This document shows, one piece after another, positions 50,120 through 60,460 of a DNA stretch of 64,000 nucleotides. This stretch comes from Rhipicephalus microplus (Eukaryota > Arthropoda > Arachnida > Ixodida > Ixodidae): positions 198,871,692-198,935,691 of the forward strand of contig NC_134710.1 of NCBI RefSeq assembly GCF_043290135.1, given 5' to 3'. Numbering within the stretch: position 1 is the stretch's first letter; the number at the start of each line of letters is the position of its first letter. Both the position numbers and the translations under genes were made by a program. The notes beneath the pieces are model-generated. The model was not told the origin of the DNA. It saw only the letters and a program-made list of their open reading frames with translations, and did no database searches.

Positions 50120-50227
50120 TTAGCTATAGTACTTGACTGCACACCCGAAGTTCGCGAGATCGAATCTCGACTGCCGTTGCCGCCTTTTTTATTGAGGCGA
50201 AAATGCTTGAGTTCATGAGCTTGGGTT
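50120..50227 (+). mobile_element. 5' half of a Ruka-like SINE split by an RTE
   Basis: TAGCTATAGTACTTGACTGC, AGATCGAATCTCGACTGCCG (B box GATCGAATC), TTTTTTATTGAGGCGAAAAT and GAGCTTGGGTTT follow the family order, ending at the RTE junction. Its 3' half resumes at 51851. Confidence 0.85.
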
Positions 50228-51850
50228 TCATCATCATCATCATTATCAGCCTCACTACGTCCACTGCAGGACAATGGCCTCTCCCATGTTCCGCCAGTTA
50301 ACCCGGTCCTGTGCTTGCTGCTGCGAATTTATACCCGCAAACTTCTTTATCTCATCTGCCCACCGAACCTTCTGTCTCCCCCTAACCCGCTTCCCTTCTC
50401 TGGGAGTCCAGTTAGTTACCCTTAATGACCAGTGGTTATCCTGTCTACGTGCTACATGCCCGGCCCATGTCCATTTTTTCTTCTTGATTTCGACTATGAT
50501 ATCCTTAACCCCCGTTTGTTCCCTAATCCACTCTGCTATCGTCTTGTCTCTTAAGGTTACACCTACCATTTTTCTTTCCATTGCTCGCTGTGTCGTCCTC
50601 AAGTTAAGCTGAACCCTCTCTTGTGAGCCTCCAGGTTTTTGCTCCGTAGTTAAGTACTGGCAAGATGCAGCTGTTATATACATTCCTCTAGAGGGATAGT
50701 GACAATCTACCTGTCATGATTTAAGAGTGCTTGCCAAATATGCTCCACCCCATTCCTATTCTTCTAGTTACTTCAATCTCGTGGTTTGGCTCCGCGGTTA
50801 TTACCTGCCCTAAATAGACATAGTCTTTTACAACTTGAAGTGCACTATTACCTATCTCGAAGCGCTGCTCTTTTCCGAGGTTGTTGTACATGACTTTCGT
50901 TTTCTGCAGATTAATTTTAAGACCCAACTTTCTGCTCTCCTTGTCTAATTCGTAATCATGAGTTGCAATTCGTCCCTTGAGTTTCTTAGCAATGCAATGT
51001 CATCGGCGAAGCGCAGGTTACTAAGGTACTCTCCATTAACTCTTATCCCTAACTGTTCCTATTCTAGGCTTCTGAAAACCTTCTGTAAGCACGCGGTAAA
51101 TAGCATTGGGGAGATTGTGTCTCCCTGCCTTACACCCTTCTTGATTGGTATTCTGTGGCTTTCTTTTTGAAGCACTATGGTAGCAGTTGATCCCCTGTAA
51201 ATTTCTTCCAGGATGTTTATATATACTTCATCGACGCCCTGATTCCGCAGTGTCTGCATGACGGCTGATATTTCTACTGAATCAAACGCGTTCTCATAAT
51301 CTATGAAGGCTATGTATAGTGGTTGGTTATATTCTGAGCATTTCTCTATTACCTGATTGTTAGTATGAGTGTGGTCGATTGTTGAGTAGCCTGTTCGAAA
51401 TCCTGCTTGTTCCTTTGGTTGATTGAATTGTTATGTTTTCTTTACTCTGTAAGCAATTACCTTTGTAAATAGCTTGTACACTACAGAGAGCAAGCTGATC
51501 GGCCTGTAATTGTTCGCGTCCTTGTCATCTCCTTTCTTAGGTATTAAGATGATGTCAGCGTTCTTCCAGGACTCTGGTACTCTTCCCGTCAGGAGACACC
51601 TCGTAACTAGGGTGGCTAGTTTTTCTAACACAATCTGCTCTCCATCTTTCAGCAGATCTGATGTTACCTGATCCTCACCAGCAGCTTTGCCTCTTTGCAT
51701 GCTCTCCAAAGCTTTTCTGACTTCTTCTATCATTACTGGTGGGGTGTCATCTGGGTTACTGCTAGTTCTTATAGTACTAAGGTCGTGGTTGTACCGGCTA
51801 CTGTACAGCTCTCTGTAAAACTCCTTCGCTATTTTAACTATCCTATCCTT
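50228..51850 (-). mobile_element. RTE-type LINE, 5'-truncated, inserted in a SINE
   Basis: The minus strand encodes a reverse transcriptase from its N-terminal part: KIAKEFYRELYSS, EVRKALESMQRGKAAGEDQV, RVPESWKNADIILIPKKGD, NNYRPISLL, AFIDYENAFDSV (RT motif A), GVRQGDTISPMLF (motif B), LRFADDIALL (motif C), then GLKINLQKTKVMYNN and the C-terminal GVTLRDKTIAEWIREQT, KKWTWAGHVARRQDNHW, RVRGRQKVRWADEI. The AP endonuclease is missing by truncation, and frameshifts or stops break the frame between blocks (around 50.70, 50.95 and 51.42 kb). The 3' end is the short (ATG)n repeat at 50228-50245, as RTE elements have instead of poly-A. The copy is dead. Confidence 0.92.
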
Positions 51851-51966
51851 GGATGTAGGTGCATGTTAAAGAAACCAAGGTGGTCGAAACTTCCGGAACC
51901 ATTCACTATGGCGTACGTCCCTCATAATAATCTCGTGGTTGGGGCACGTTAAACTCCAACAATTAT
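51851..51966 (+). mobile_element. 3' half of the split Ruka-like SINE
   Basis: GATGTAGGTGCATGTTAAAG, AACCAAGGTGGTCGAAACTT, CCGGAACCATTCACTATGGC and GGGGCACGTTAAACTCCAAC complete the element begun at 50120. GATGTAGGTGCA here and GAGCTTGGGT at the left junction partly repeat each other, as a target-site duplication would. Confidence 0.85.
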
Positions 51967-52091
51967 TACAAAAATAGGAATTCGAGGTACATTTAAGACT
52001 GCTTAAGAAAGAAGGTAGAAGCCCGCTTAGAGTAACCGAATTCCATGTGCAATTGCCTTCACACATGCTTCCAGCCAAAGTTGTCCAGCGT

Positions 52092-52278
52092 TGCTTTACT
52101 GCTGACCCGCATGTACGCAGGGTCAAGTCCCACCCACGGTGGCCGCATTTTCAGTGAAGGCGAGATTGCTTGGGGCCTGTCTACATATAATTAGGTGCCC
52201 GGTAAAGAGCAACAGGCGGTCAACACTTCCGGAGACCACCACTACGGCGCATTTCATAATAAGATCCTCGTTTGGAGA
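52092..52278 (+). mobile_element. Diverged Ruka-like SINE
   Basis: TGCTGACCCGCATGTACGCA, GGTCAAGTCCCACCCACGGT, CATTTTCAGTGAAGGCGAGA, TAGGTGCCCGGTAAAGAGCA, CACTTCCGGAGACCACCACT follow the family order. It lacks the A-box part and the tail. Confidence 0.75.
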
Positions 52279-53560
52279 CTCGCCCTCAATACGTCGTTTT
52301 CGAGTCGGAGAGGGAGACATGTTTACAACTTCACTAATCACACGTATACAAGAGCGGGGAATCTTCTCAGTCAACGTGGCCTACTCCCGGCTTCACCAAG
52401 GCTTCACAGAGAATGACGTGAGGGCCTGTCTTATCTTTTCCTTCATCGGCAAGCGCGGCAGCCGCTCACAGCGCCACAGTTGCGTGCACCTTCCTAAGAT
52501 TGCCGATAACGTCATCACTAAGAGATGTGAAGGATGTGTTAGGAATGAGCTAATGCAGCATGTATAGCTTATCGCAACTAGTGCAAGAAACATATAGCTC
52601 AATGTGTTAGTTGGCTTATTTGTTTGTTAGTTCGTTCGTTTGTTTGTTTGTTTAGCAATATAGACAAAGATTTATGCCCGCCTGCAAATTCCAGCCATCA
52701 TCAAACCAGGTGAAAAACATGGCGAAATTAAGCATGCATTTTTGGTGGTAACGGATCTTCATATGCAAGCACAACCTCTAGCAAACATTTCACTGGAGTA
52801 GTTGAGATGACAATAATTTTTAATTTATGATTCAGAGCATCTTCTATAGTTTTTCAAAGGGCGTACTCTGACCAAAGATTTCAATTTTGCACAGTAAACT
52901 TGTGCTGATAATTAGGAATAAAATGAACTTGGATTAGGCCTGTCTTTGAAGGAATACGCCAAGTTTTCTCTCACATGTAACATATAGCCCAGACCTCCCC
53001 GACTGACCCGACAGTGTCCGAGCTCGGTGCAGGCTGGAGTTGGCAGTGGTGCTATATGGTCGCCAGCACAGTCCCCTTCACTTGTATACGAAATGAGGGA
53101 GCGCAATGTTTTCGACCTCCTAGGCCCAGATGACGCAACTGTTAACTACAGGTGCTTACCCACCCGTTCAGAAGGGGCAAGAGAAATTTCACGATGGCAA
53201 ATGCGGACATGCGCTTTCCTGCGCGCGTGGTGTTTTTTGGTGCGCGAAGGCAAATACCTCCTGCGGAACACTTTGTGAGGTCCACAGTGGACTGTACAGA
53301 ACACTCACGCATATTAATACAACTGCTTTAGCACATTTTCCAGTTCAAAAGCAGAGTGGAATGGTAGGTAATTGCAGGAATCCGCTCAGCTAAACCCACC
53401 TTCACTGCTTCTTTGATTACTTAGAACATTGTGGTTAGCGCTCTAGGTGGTTATGAGCCTTGTTATGCTTTTTACATGCTATTCGATCGGGGTTTGGCAC
53501 ACCCAATAACTTTAAGAGGTCTTCATTCTGTTTGATTACTGTTGTGTTGTCGTTTTAAAA
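52279..53560. other. No recognisable feature
   Basis: 52.6 kb has a short (TTTG)n. The 53.03-53.39 kb part is GC-richer with two Cys-containing frames but no motif I can name. Confidence 0.5.
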
Positions 53561-53623
53561 GTTAGGAATATTCAAAAGCATGATGGTTGGACTCCTGTCT
53601 GGTAGTAGAAAACAATAAATGTT

Positions 53624-53842
53624 TTGTCGACGCAACCTGCGCTATCGTTCAAAGAGATTGAACCAAGTTATTTTTTTGGTGAGGACTTTTCACCATCTAC
53701 ACGTTATTGTAGGAAAAAATTAATTGAATTCACCAAACGCCTAAAGAAGCCAATAAAGTTGTCAGTCGACAAACTGCGCATTGATGACGAGACCTACATG
53801 TATGATCACGCAACGGATTCCGTTATAATTCACAAAACATAG
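53624..53842 (+). pseudogene. LINE ORF1 C-terminal fragment
   Basis: The frame holds FTKRLKKPIKLSVDKLRIDD and ETYMYDHATDSVIIHKT, the kind of tail seen at the end of ORF1 proteins of CR1/Jockey-type elements: a basic stretch, then a short beta-rich ending with 'Y.YD...D.V'. The N-terminal RNA-binding part is absent. A stop at 53842 precedes ORF2 by 64 bases. Apparent start at 53624 is not a true start. Confidence 0.65.
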
Positions 53843-53905
53843 CAAAGAAAGCATGCACACGCAACGGAACCTAAGTGTTCAGATTACTATAACAAGTCAG
53901 CATTC

Positions 53906-56323
53906 ATGCAGTTATGTTTTACTAACATACGCAGCCTTATACCCAAACGCGATCAGCTTTGCTCGTTCTTAGAAGATAGTAACCCTGACATTTTAGCAAT
54001 AACAGAGACTTGGCTTCATTCTGATATACCCGATCACGAGCTTTTCCCCGATAACAGCGCCTACAACATATTTAGGCATGACCGCGATAAAAAAAGAGGC
54101 GGTGGCGTTCTACTAGCTATTAAAAAAACACTGTCATCCTTTTGCGTCAATATAAACTCCAACATTGAAATTGTACGGACTGCATGCATCACATCAGCAA
54201 CAAAAATATTGATAGGTGTCTGCTATCGCCCTCCCGACTCGGATAACTCGTTTGTAGAAGAGCTGCGCAAAAGCGTTGATTCCGCAATTCGGCAATGGTC
54301 TTCTAATAGTATATACTTACTCGGCGACTTTTATTTTCCCCAGATTAATTGGTCTCTCCTAACTTCTACCTGCCACGAAGCAATGGAATTTGTAAGTCTA
54401 ACCCTAGATTATAACCTGTTTCAAGTTGTCAAGGAACCGACTCGTGGTACAAACATTTTAGACTTAATTTTAACTAACGCTCATGAGACTGTTAGTTCTA
54501 TTCTGCACGTAGATGGTTTCAGTGACCATAAGCTACTTCAAATAATACTTAGCCTCCCAACCCACGTATTACATAGCACTGTTAAAAAAACTCGGGACTA
54601 TAGCAGAGGTAATTACGAAGGTATAAATGATGAATTGGAAGCTTTTTACGATCAGGTTTTTCTTCCTTCTTTCCCGTACCGATCAGTCAACGAAAACTGA
54701 ATTCTCTTCAAAAACAAAATCGTTACTTTGGTTGATAAATATATTCCCCTAATTTCTATCTCTAACGACAATAAAAATCCCTGGTTTAACAAAACGCTTA
54801 AGTCTCATAGATCAAGGAAGAAGCGGCTCTACAAAATTGCAAAACGCACTTCGAGCCCTTCAGATTGGGAAAAGTGTAAGCGTTCTTTGAAAGAGTACTG
54901 CTTTCTTGTAGGCAAAGCAGAATCTAAATATTTTACACACGATTTACCTTCCATGTTAAATACTAATTCGAAAAAATTCTGGCAAGTAATTTCCCCTCAC
55001 AATGCTACCACATCTGTCAGTATACAAGATGCTAACCATATGCCTCTATCAGATGTAGATAGCGCTTCAATGTTGAACTCATTTTTTTTCATTTGTGTTC
55101 ACGTGTGAAGATCATTCCAGAGTGCCCGAAGTTCCCGAGTTTGATTATACATTCATGGAACATATTGCCGTCAGCACTGAAAGGATTGCGAATCTTATTG
55201 GAAAACTTAAATTATCACCTTCTTCAGGCAATGATAACATTAATTCTAAGGTGCTCAAAAACACGTCATTATGCTCAAGTAAAATCCTGTACCACATCTT
55301 CACGCAATTTTTATCAACAGGACAACTGCCGGCTGATTGGAAAATAGGTAAAGTAGTTCCCTTATTTAAAAGTGGCAATAGATACTCACCAGAAAGTTAT
55401 CGCCCCATATCACTAACATGCATTTGCTGCAAGATGCTTGAGCATATCATTTCTTCGCACATTTATTGTCATTTGCAAACCAATAACTTCTTTTTTGAGA
55501 ATCAGCATGGATTTAGGCGAGGTTTTTCTTGCGACACCCAATTACTGGAATTTACCACTGATCTTCACTTCAATATGGATAATAAATTACAAACTGACTG
55601 CATTTTCCTAGATTTTTTGAAGCATTCGACCACGTACCTCATTCCCGTCTGATTTCAAAATTAACAGAACTTCGTTTAGATTCGCTAACCTTATCGTGGA
55701 TCCGTAACTTTTTGTCTTTTCGGAAGCAGTTCACTCTGGTTAATACCTCTTCCTCTCTAATTTCCGATGTCACCTCCGGAGTGCCTCAGGGTAGCGTCTT
55801 GGGGCCACTACTTTTTCTAATCTACATTAATGATCTTTCAACTAATATTTCTTCGTCAATACGGCTTTTTGCTGACGATTGCATTCTATACCGTTCTATA
55901 ACTAGTACCGATGACCACCTTGCTCTCCAAAAAGACCTTAATCTCTTTAAGAGCTGGTGTGGTGCATGGCAAATGACTTTAAATTGATCAAAATGTAATG
56001 TAATATCCTTTAGTCGAAAAAAATCAACTGTTGAATTTGATTACTCCATAAATAATTCCAACGTGTCACGGTCGTCTTCGTATAAGTACCTCGGCGTTCA
56101 TTTCACTTCTAATCTAACTTGGGCGGCACATGTAACCTACATATCTGCAAACGCATCAAGAACACTGAGATACTTACGTCGAAACCTACGTAACGCGCCA
56201 AATAACGTCCGCAAACAAGCTTACTTAACCTTTGTTCGCCCACAGCTGGAATTTGCATCACCCATATGGTCCCCTTTACAAGCCTATCTCATCAACCAGC
56301 TAGAAGCTGTGCAAAACAGGGCG
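53906..56323 (+). pseudogene. LINE ORF2: AP endonuclease plus reverse transcriptase
   Basis: The endonuclease covers about the first 230 codons. It has NIRSLIPKRDQL, ITETWLHSDIPD (catalytic Glu), RGGGVLLAIK, GVCYRPPDS, LLGDFYFPQINW (Asp; the usual Asn is Tyr here) and GFSDHKLLQ (Asp-His pair). A linker with NPWFNKTLKSHRSRKKRLYK and FWQVI follows a TGA. The polymerase has PSSGNDNINSKVLKN, LPADWKIGKVVPLFKSG, SYRPISLTCICCKMLE, QHGFRRGFSCDTQLLE, a frameshift at the motif A region, GVPQGSVLGPLLFLIYINDL (motif B) and RLFADDCILYRS (motif C, the Asp pair). The thumb with YKYLGVHF and RPQLEFASPIWSPLQ ends at the SINE junction. The GDFN Asn change, two stops and two frameshifts show it is dead. Confidence 0.93.
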
Positions 56324-56478
56324 ATTATGAGAGACGCCGTAGTGGAGGGCTGTGCAAAACAATATGATTATGAGAGACGCCGTAGTGGAGGGCTCCGGAA
56401 ATTTAGACCACCTGGGGTTCTTTAACGTGCACCCAAATCTGAGCACACGGGCCTACAACATTTCCGCCTCCATCGGAA
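56324..56478 (-). mobile_element. Ruka fragment in the LINE, with 43-bp tandem duplication
   Basis: The SINE 3' part in reverse (ATTATGAGAGACGCCGTAGT, then ACCTGGGGTTCTTTAACGTG and CCTACAACATTTCCGCCTCC) replaces the end of the LINE after LEAVQNRA. The junction is duplicated: CTGTGCAAAACA plus the first SINE bases occurs at 56307 and 56350, so LINE-derived bases reappear inside the SINE. The tRNA-like head is missing. Confidence 0.85.
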
Positions 56479-56592
56479 TAATGTCGAGGCTGTATTAGTC
56501 AAATGAATTTTTTTCCTGTTGTTTGCGTATGCTGTATAGTGATGCGGGTTAAGAAAAGGCGAGAAATACAAAACTCTAAAACTATTGCCAAG

Positions 56593-57108
56593 TTTGAAAG
56601 GGACACTAAACAACAAAACCATTTTTTGCATATTATTTAAGTACATTTTCACTATTACGAAAACACTATTTTTACCGCGACACGACGCTTAGTAAGCGAA
56701 AAAACCTGTCAAAAGAAAATTCGGGTGGCGACGTCACCGTGTGGTTCTCACAACAAAAAACGTGATTTAGGTATTTTCGAAGGCCCCTACTGTGTTCTAC
56801 GTAGCTTATATTGGATAAAATCGAATCACATTGTAATTCGTGGGTGTCATAGACGTTTCATGTGAAGCTTCCAAAAATTTTATCAAGCCAATGTCTCAAA
56901 AATACCAAAAATACCTTTTCAATCTCTTACGTCACGTGCGGAGATTAAGGCGCCAAATTTATGAATGAAACTTTAACCTTGATTTCATCCAGTAATAATG
57001 AACTTATGATTCACACAGCACTAGTGTTCACATACAGCACTAGTGTTCTCAGAGGGCAGTTTGTCCATCTAAATCAAGTCATTGTTCCTGTTTAGTGCCG
57101 TATCCCTA
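56593..57108. mobile_element. Possible MITE with imperfect terminal repeats
   Basis: TTGAAAGGGACACTAAACAA at the left and, reversed, AGGGATACGGCACTAAACAG at the right share AGGGA, CACTAAACA and an A-rich continuation. The ~516-bp interior is AT-rich and noncoding. The match is moderate and needs other copies to confirm the borders. Confidence 0.4.
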
Positions 57109-57691
57109 GAACGGGATATGGCAGACTATACGAAAAAAAAACACGTAAGGATTGAGGCATGCAGAGAAGAGTTTCTCAGCTTTACGTACGTCACTGGCTG
57201 TTTGTTCGGATAACTGTGGTTCATTTTTCCTGGACTGGTTGCGAGTAGTGGAATTTACCCAACTTTTGTGCCGCATACACGTTCTTATCATGGACTGCAA
57301 CTATACGTGACACACCGGGACATAAAATGCCGACAGGCCAAGACCTTAAGATTCGCCACGTCAGGATCACGTCAAGACTGCATCACATGTTTTGTCTACC
57401 TCGTGTCGTCATGGTGCCGTGATAGGATGACGTTATCGCGTGATAATAGACCTAGACTATGTGACAGAACATGACGGCAGGAGGCGCCCAGAAACTGAGC
57501 CCCTAAGGTGCTTAGCGCCTAAGATGTCGAAGAGATAGTGGGCGACAGTTTTCTCATTATATGAACTCATACAGACAGCAGTTGGATGAACCCAAAACTG
57601 AATTTACGGCCTAAATGGCTGTCTGAAAGCATATAGCGAAACTATTTTATAGAATGTACCTAATACCTTCCTTTCCTTTTCTCCACTTCAG
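57109..57691 (+). other. Intronic sequence before the Ig exon
   Basis: No feature recognised except a pyrimidine-rich tract (57667-57689) leading to the AG acceptor at 57690-57691. Confidence 0.5.
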
Positions 57692-57814
57692 TTCCTCCTG
57701 CAAAACCTGTCATTCGCTACATCTCCAAGGAAGGAGTCGCGGAATCTGGTGGATCCGTCATCGGTCCCTTCAATGAGGGCGAGAGACTTGTTCTCCTCTG
57801 CGAAGTTTCAGGAG
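57692..57814 (+). CDS. Ig-domain exon, Sidestep-like cell-surface receptor
   Basis: This is the only convincing host exon. It is bounded by a polypyrimidine tract plus CAG at 57691 and a consensus donor G|GTAAGT at 57815. It is 123 bases, 41 codons, and both borders are phase 1, the usual phase for exons that encode Ig modules. The frame has no stops. It reads PPAKPVIRY near the start and GPFNEGERLVLLCEVSGG at the end. The latter is the A'-to-B strand region of an Ig domain, with the first conserved Cys in 'LxCEVxGG'. The pattern 'VPP.KP.I....G.....G.YNEG..L.L.CEV.GG' is what I recall from arthropod Sidestep-family proteins, neuronal or muscle surface receptors that bind Beat ligands. The rest of the domain, with the Trp and second Cys, must lie in a downstream exon that I cannot find in this window. 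Other Ig-superfamily proteins remain possible. Confidence 0.8.
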
Positions 57815-59564
57815 GTAAGTGCATGGTCTCTGCTCTGCAATAGCTAACAATGAGGGATGCGACCACACCCAAGAACGCAGGTAAAAGAGGGAGCGCAGAG
57901 AGGGGAACGCCTGTCATATTACATTCAGCACTGCAAGGATAAAATATTTGTATAGTAAATTGCAGTACTTCGGGGGTTAGAAAGTAGTCAAAGAGGTAAC
58001 ATGCTCAGAAACGTTGTTTAGTAAAAGCAAACACAAACGAGAAAAAAAAAGATACGTAGGCAAGCTTCTCTTCTTTTCACTGCATTCTTTCTGTTCTCAA
58101 CCTTGTGCTTGCTTCCGCGCCATTACGTTTCCGATCATGGAGTACCAACTTGCCCTATCTACCACCCTTTTAAGGCATACACACGCCAAAGAAAATCACA
58201 CAAAAGTAGTTTCGGACATCGTCGCCGACAGCTCTATTTAACAAGATTATCTCTAGACGTTCGCGATACATGAGGCATACTGTCAGCCGAGTCTGGTAGC
58301 CGGTGCAACCACGAATTCGGCAATATTGTCTAGTACTATACTACTGACCGTTCATGGAAGGATGGTGGGCTATTCAGCTTTAGCCGAATGACCATGAAAA
58401 AAATAAAAATGAAATTCGTTGTTTGGTCACTATATGACGCAGAACACAGCACAGCAATATTACGATAGTTTTTCAGGAAATAAAGTGAACTGTATTCAAC
58501 TGCAAAGTGCACTTGAACCACTGATGAACTATTGAAGTATAATGAATAAATCACTCAAAGAACAGGCTTTATTTTCTAGGCGAGCGTCGCAATTACCTTA
58601 TTCTTGCGCATCCCACCCAAAACGCATTCGTCTCCTTTACACGTGCGCCCAGAATCAACTTTGCAGAGCAGTGAGGTGTTCCGCTACATATGACTTGAAT
58701 TTGGGTTGCAAAATTCTGGTTTAGCAAGTCATTTCAGTATTATGAATGAACCAAAACAAAAAGCAAAATACTGGAAGTGACGTCGACGGCCAGCGAAATC
58801 GTGCTGTTTTAGTATTACGCTGTCGGAATATGAAACCGCGATCGCTGGCCAGTAACTTAATTTCTGAAACATTCCTGTACTTTTTGATATTATGTTTCAT
58901 AGGCTCAACGAAGCATCACCTTATCGATATTGTTTTATAATTTTACTTGTTCTCAGTTTTGCATATTGAATGGCAGAAGTGGTCGTGAGCGCTGCACATG
59001 ATTGTCTCCCTTCAAAATCTTATATTTCTTTTTAATATGGGACCGCTCTAGCCGTGTGAAATCATTCTCGCAATTTACATGGGCAGGAAGATGCATAGCT
59101 AGGCAATTTAGTATTGCGTTCGTTGTAACAGACCTACGGCGCGTAGGCCCCTGCACACACCACGTCTGCATAAGTCAAAGGCACCACTGTTCCTAATCAA
59201 ATATTATTTGCTTCAGATGAATGCGCATTTTACATAAATATGTCTAAGTAGGCACTCTCGTGACGCTATGAGAATAACATAATCATGTGCCTCCAGAATG
59301 TCAGTTTGTAAAAATATATATTATTCAATAATTAGATCTGGTTCAAAAGTTGTCTATATAGTCACCTTGTCCGAGAGGTCGAGTAGAGAGAATAAACAAT
59401 CATATACACAGTTAGCGTAAGCAAGAAAAGAGGAACATAAAAAACATATATAAATAGTTGACAGCTCCATGTTAACTGATTTTTATTCATGTGCAGCAAT
59501 ACACCTAAAGTACACAGCCTGGTTTATCGGCGCAAGGTTCGAACCATTACAGAAGCTAATGTTC
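57815..59564. other. Intronic or intergenic, nothing recognised
   Basis: I looked for the next Ig exon (a W followed by a DxxxYxC block before a GT donor) on the plus strand and did not find it. No shared repeat here. Confidence 0.5.
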
Positions 59565-59575
59565 GACCTGGCTAA

Positions 59576-59810
59576 TTGATATGTGGAGTTCAACCTCTCA
59601 AAACCACCATATGAATAAGAGAGATGCCATAGTGGAGGGCTCCGAAAATTTTATCACCTGAGGTTCTTTAACGTGAACCCAAATCTGAGCACATGGGCCT
59701 ACAACATTTCCGCCTCCATAGGAAATGCAGCCGCCACAGCCAGGATTCGATCCCGCGACCGGCGGTTAGCAGCCGAGTACCTTAGCCACTAGACCACCGC
59801 GGTGGGGCGT
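59576..59810 (-). mobile_element. Ruka-like SINE with 11-bp target-site duplication
   Basis: Full-length reverse copy. The A box is at 59786-59796 (CCACTAGACCA on the plus strand) and the B box at 59745-59753 (GATTCGATC), both consensus. Flanks GACCTGGCTAA (59565-59575) and GACGTGGCTAA (59811-59821) differ at one base. Confidence 0.94.
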
Positions 59811-60009
59811 GACGTGGCTAAGTTTTTCTAGATATGCGTAGCGTTTTTGCTATAGGGATGCTAAGTTTCTGCCAGTACAGTGTACATGGCTAGACTTGGC
59901 TGTTCTTTCCCGGTTTCATTACATTCTCTATACTACGCATTTCTCACATGGGAATGGCGGGGACATGTCCCGTGACAGATTACGGGATATTAACAGATCA
60001 TCCTTTACG

Positions 60010-60460
60010 TGTAGTAGTCCTTTCAGTCACGTGACGAGCGTTTTTTTTTTTTTTTTGCGGGCCCATGTCACGTGAATAGTTCTTGCACGATGTCACGTTA
60101 ATACTGCCCACGTGACTATAGCTGTTAAAGGATGTAATTTCAATCATTTGACTAACTGTTGCGTAAAGTTCCGTGCTTTAAGTCACATTACTATACCGGT
60201 TACGTGGTTTTTGGTGGAGAAATGTCACGTGACTTGCTGTTACGTGCGTTACATGGTATTGGCGGAAACACTTCATGTAAAAAGCGATTACATGATGTTA
60301 CGTGGTTTAGTCACGTGATTAGTCGCTAATCACGTAGTTTATGGCGGAAACACGTCATGTGAGTAACTGTTACCTGATGTGCAATTTCGTTCCCGTGAAT
60401 AGTTGTTACGTAATGTTACGTGACTTTTCAATCGCGGGAGTGTTTTTACGTGATCTTACA
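60010..60460. repeat. Degenerate minisatellite rich in CACGTG and ACGTGA
   Basis: At least five CACGTG palindromes and many GTTACGTGATG/TACGTGGT variants occur in 450 bases. Larger units start with TGGYGGARA at about 60211, 60261 and 60340, each followed by CRYTTCATGT- or TGTCACGTGA-like sequence, so the period is irregular (50-80 bases). A T-run is at 60042-60056. CACGTG is the core of bHLH binding sites, but here it is most simply a product of repeat expansion. Confidence 0.7.

Larger units (their letters stand above)
53560..56323 (+). mobile_element. Jockey/CR1-group LINE, nearly complete ORF2, decayed
   Basis: The element runs from an ORF1 tail through AP-type endonuclease and reverse transcriptase and is cut at its C-terminus by a Ruka fragment. 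Its 5' end lies before or near 53560 and is not defined. Two in-frame TGA codons (54698, 55985) and two frameshifts (near 55090 and 55617) disable it. The related 3' fragment at 21.5-22.4 kb shows what is missing after 56323. LINEs of this group are the usual source of retrotransposition machinery for SINEs, though no direct link can be shown here. Confidence 0.92.

Noticed and set aside
53027..53393. Cys-containing plus-strand frames that could suggest a small secreted tick protein
   Set aside because: No signal peptide at the start, no splice borders, no known Cys spacing, and two overlapping frames are equally open.
59510..59565. Possible tRNA gene because of GGTTCGAACC
   Set aside because: The B box is perfect, but there is no A box at the right distance and no cloverleaf pairing. 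At most it is a SINE scrap.
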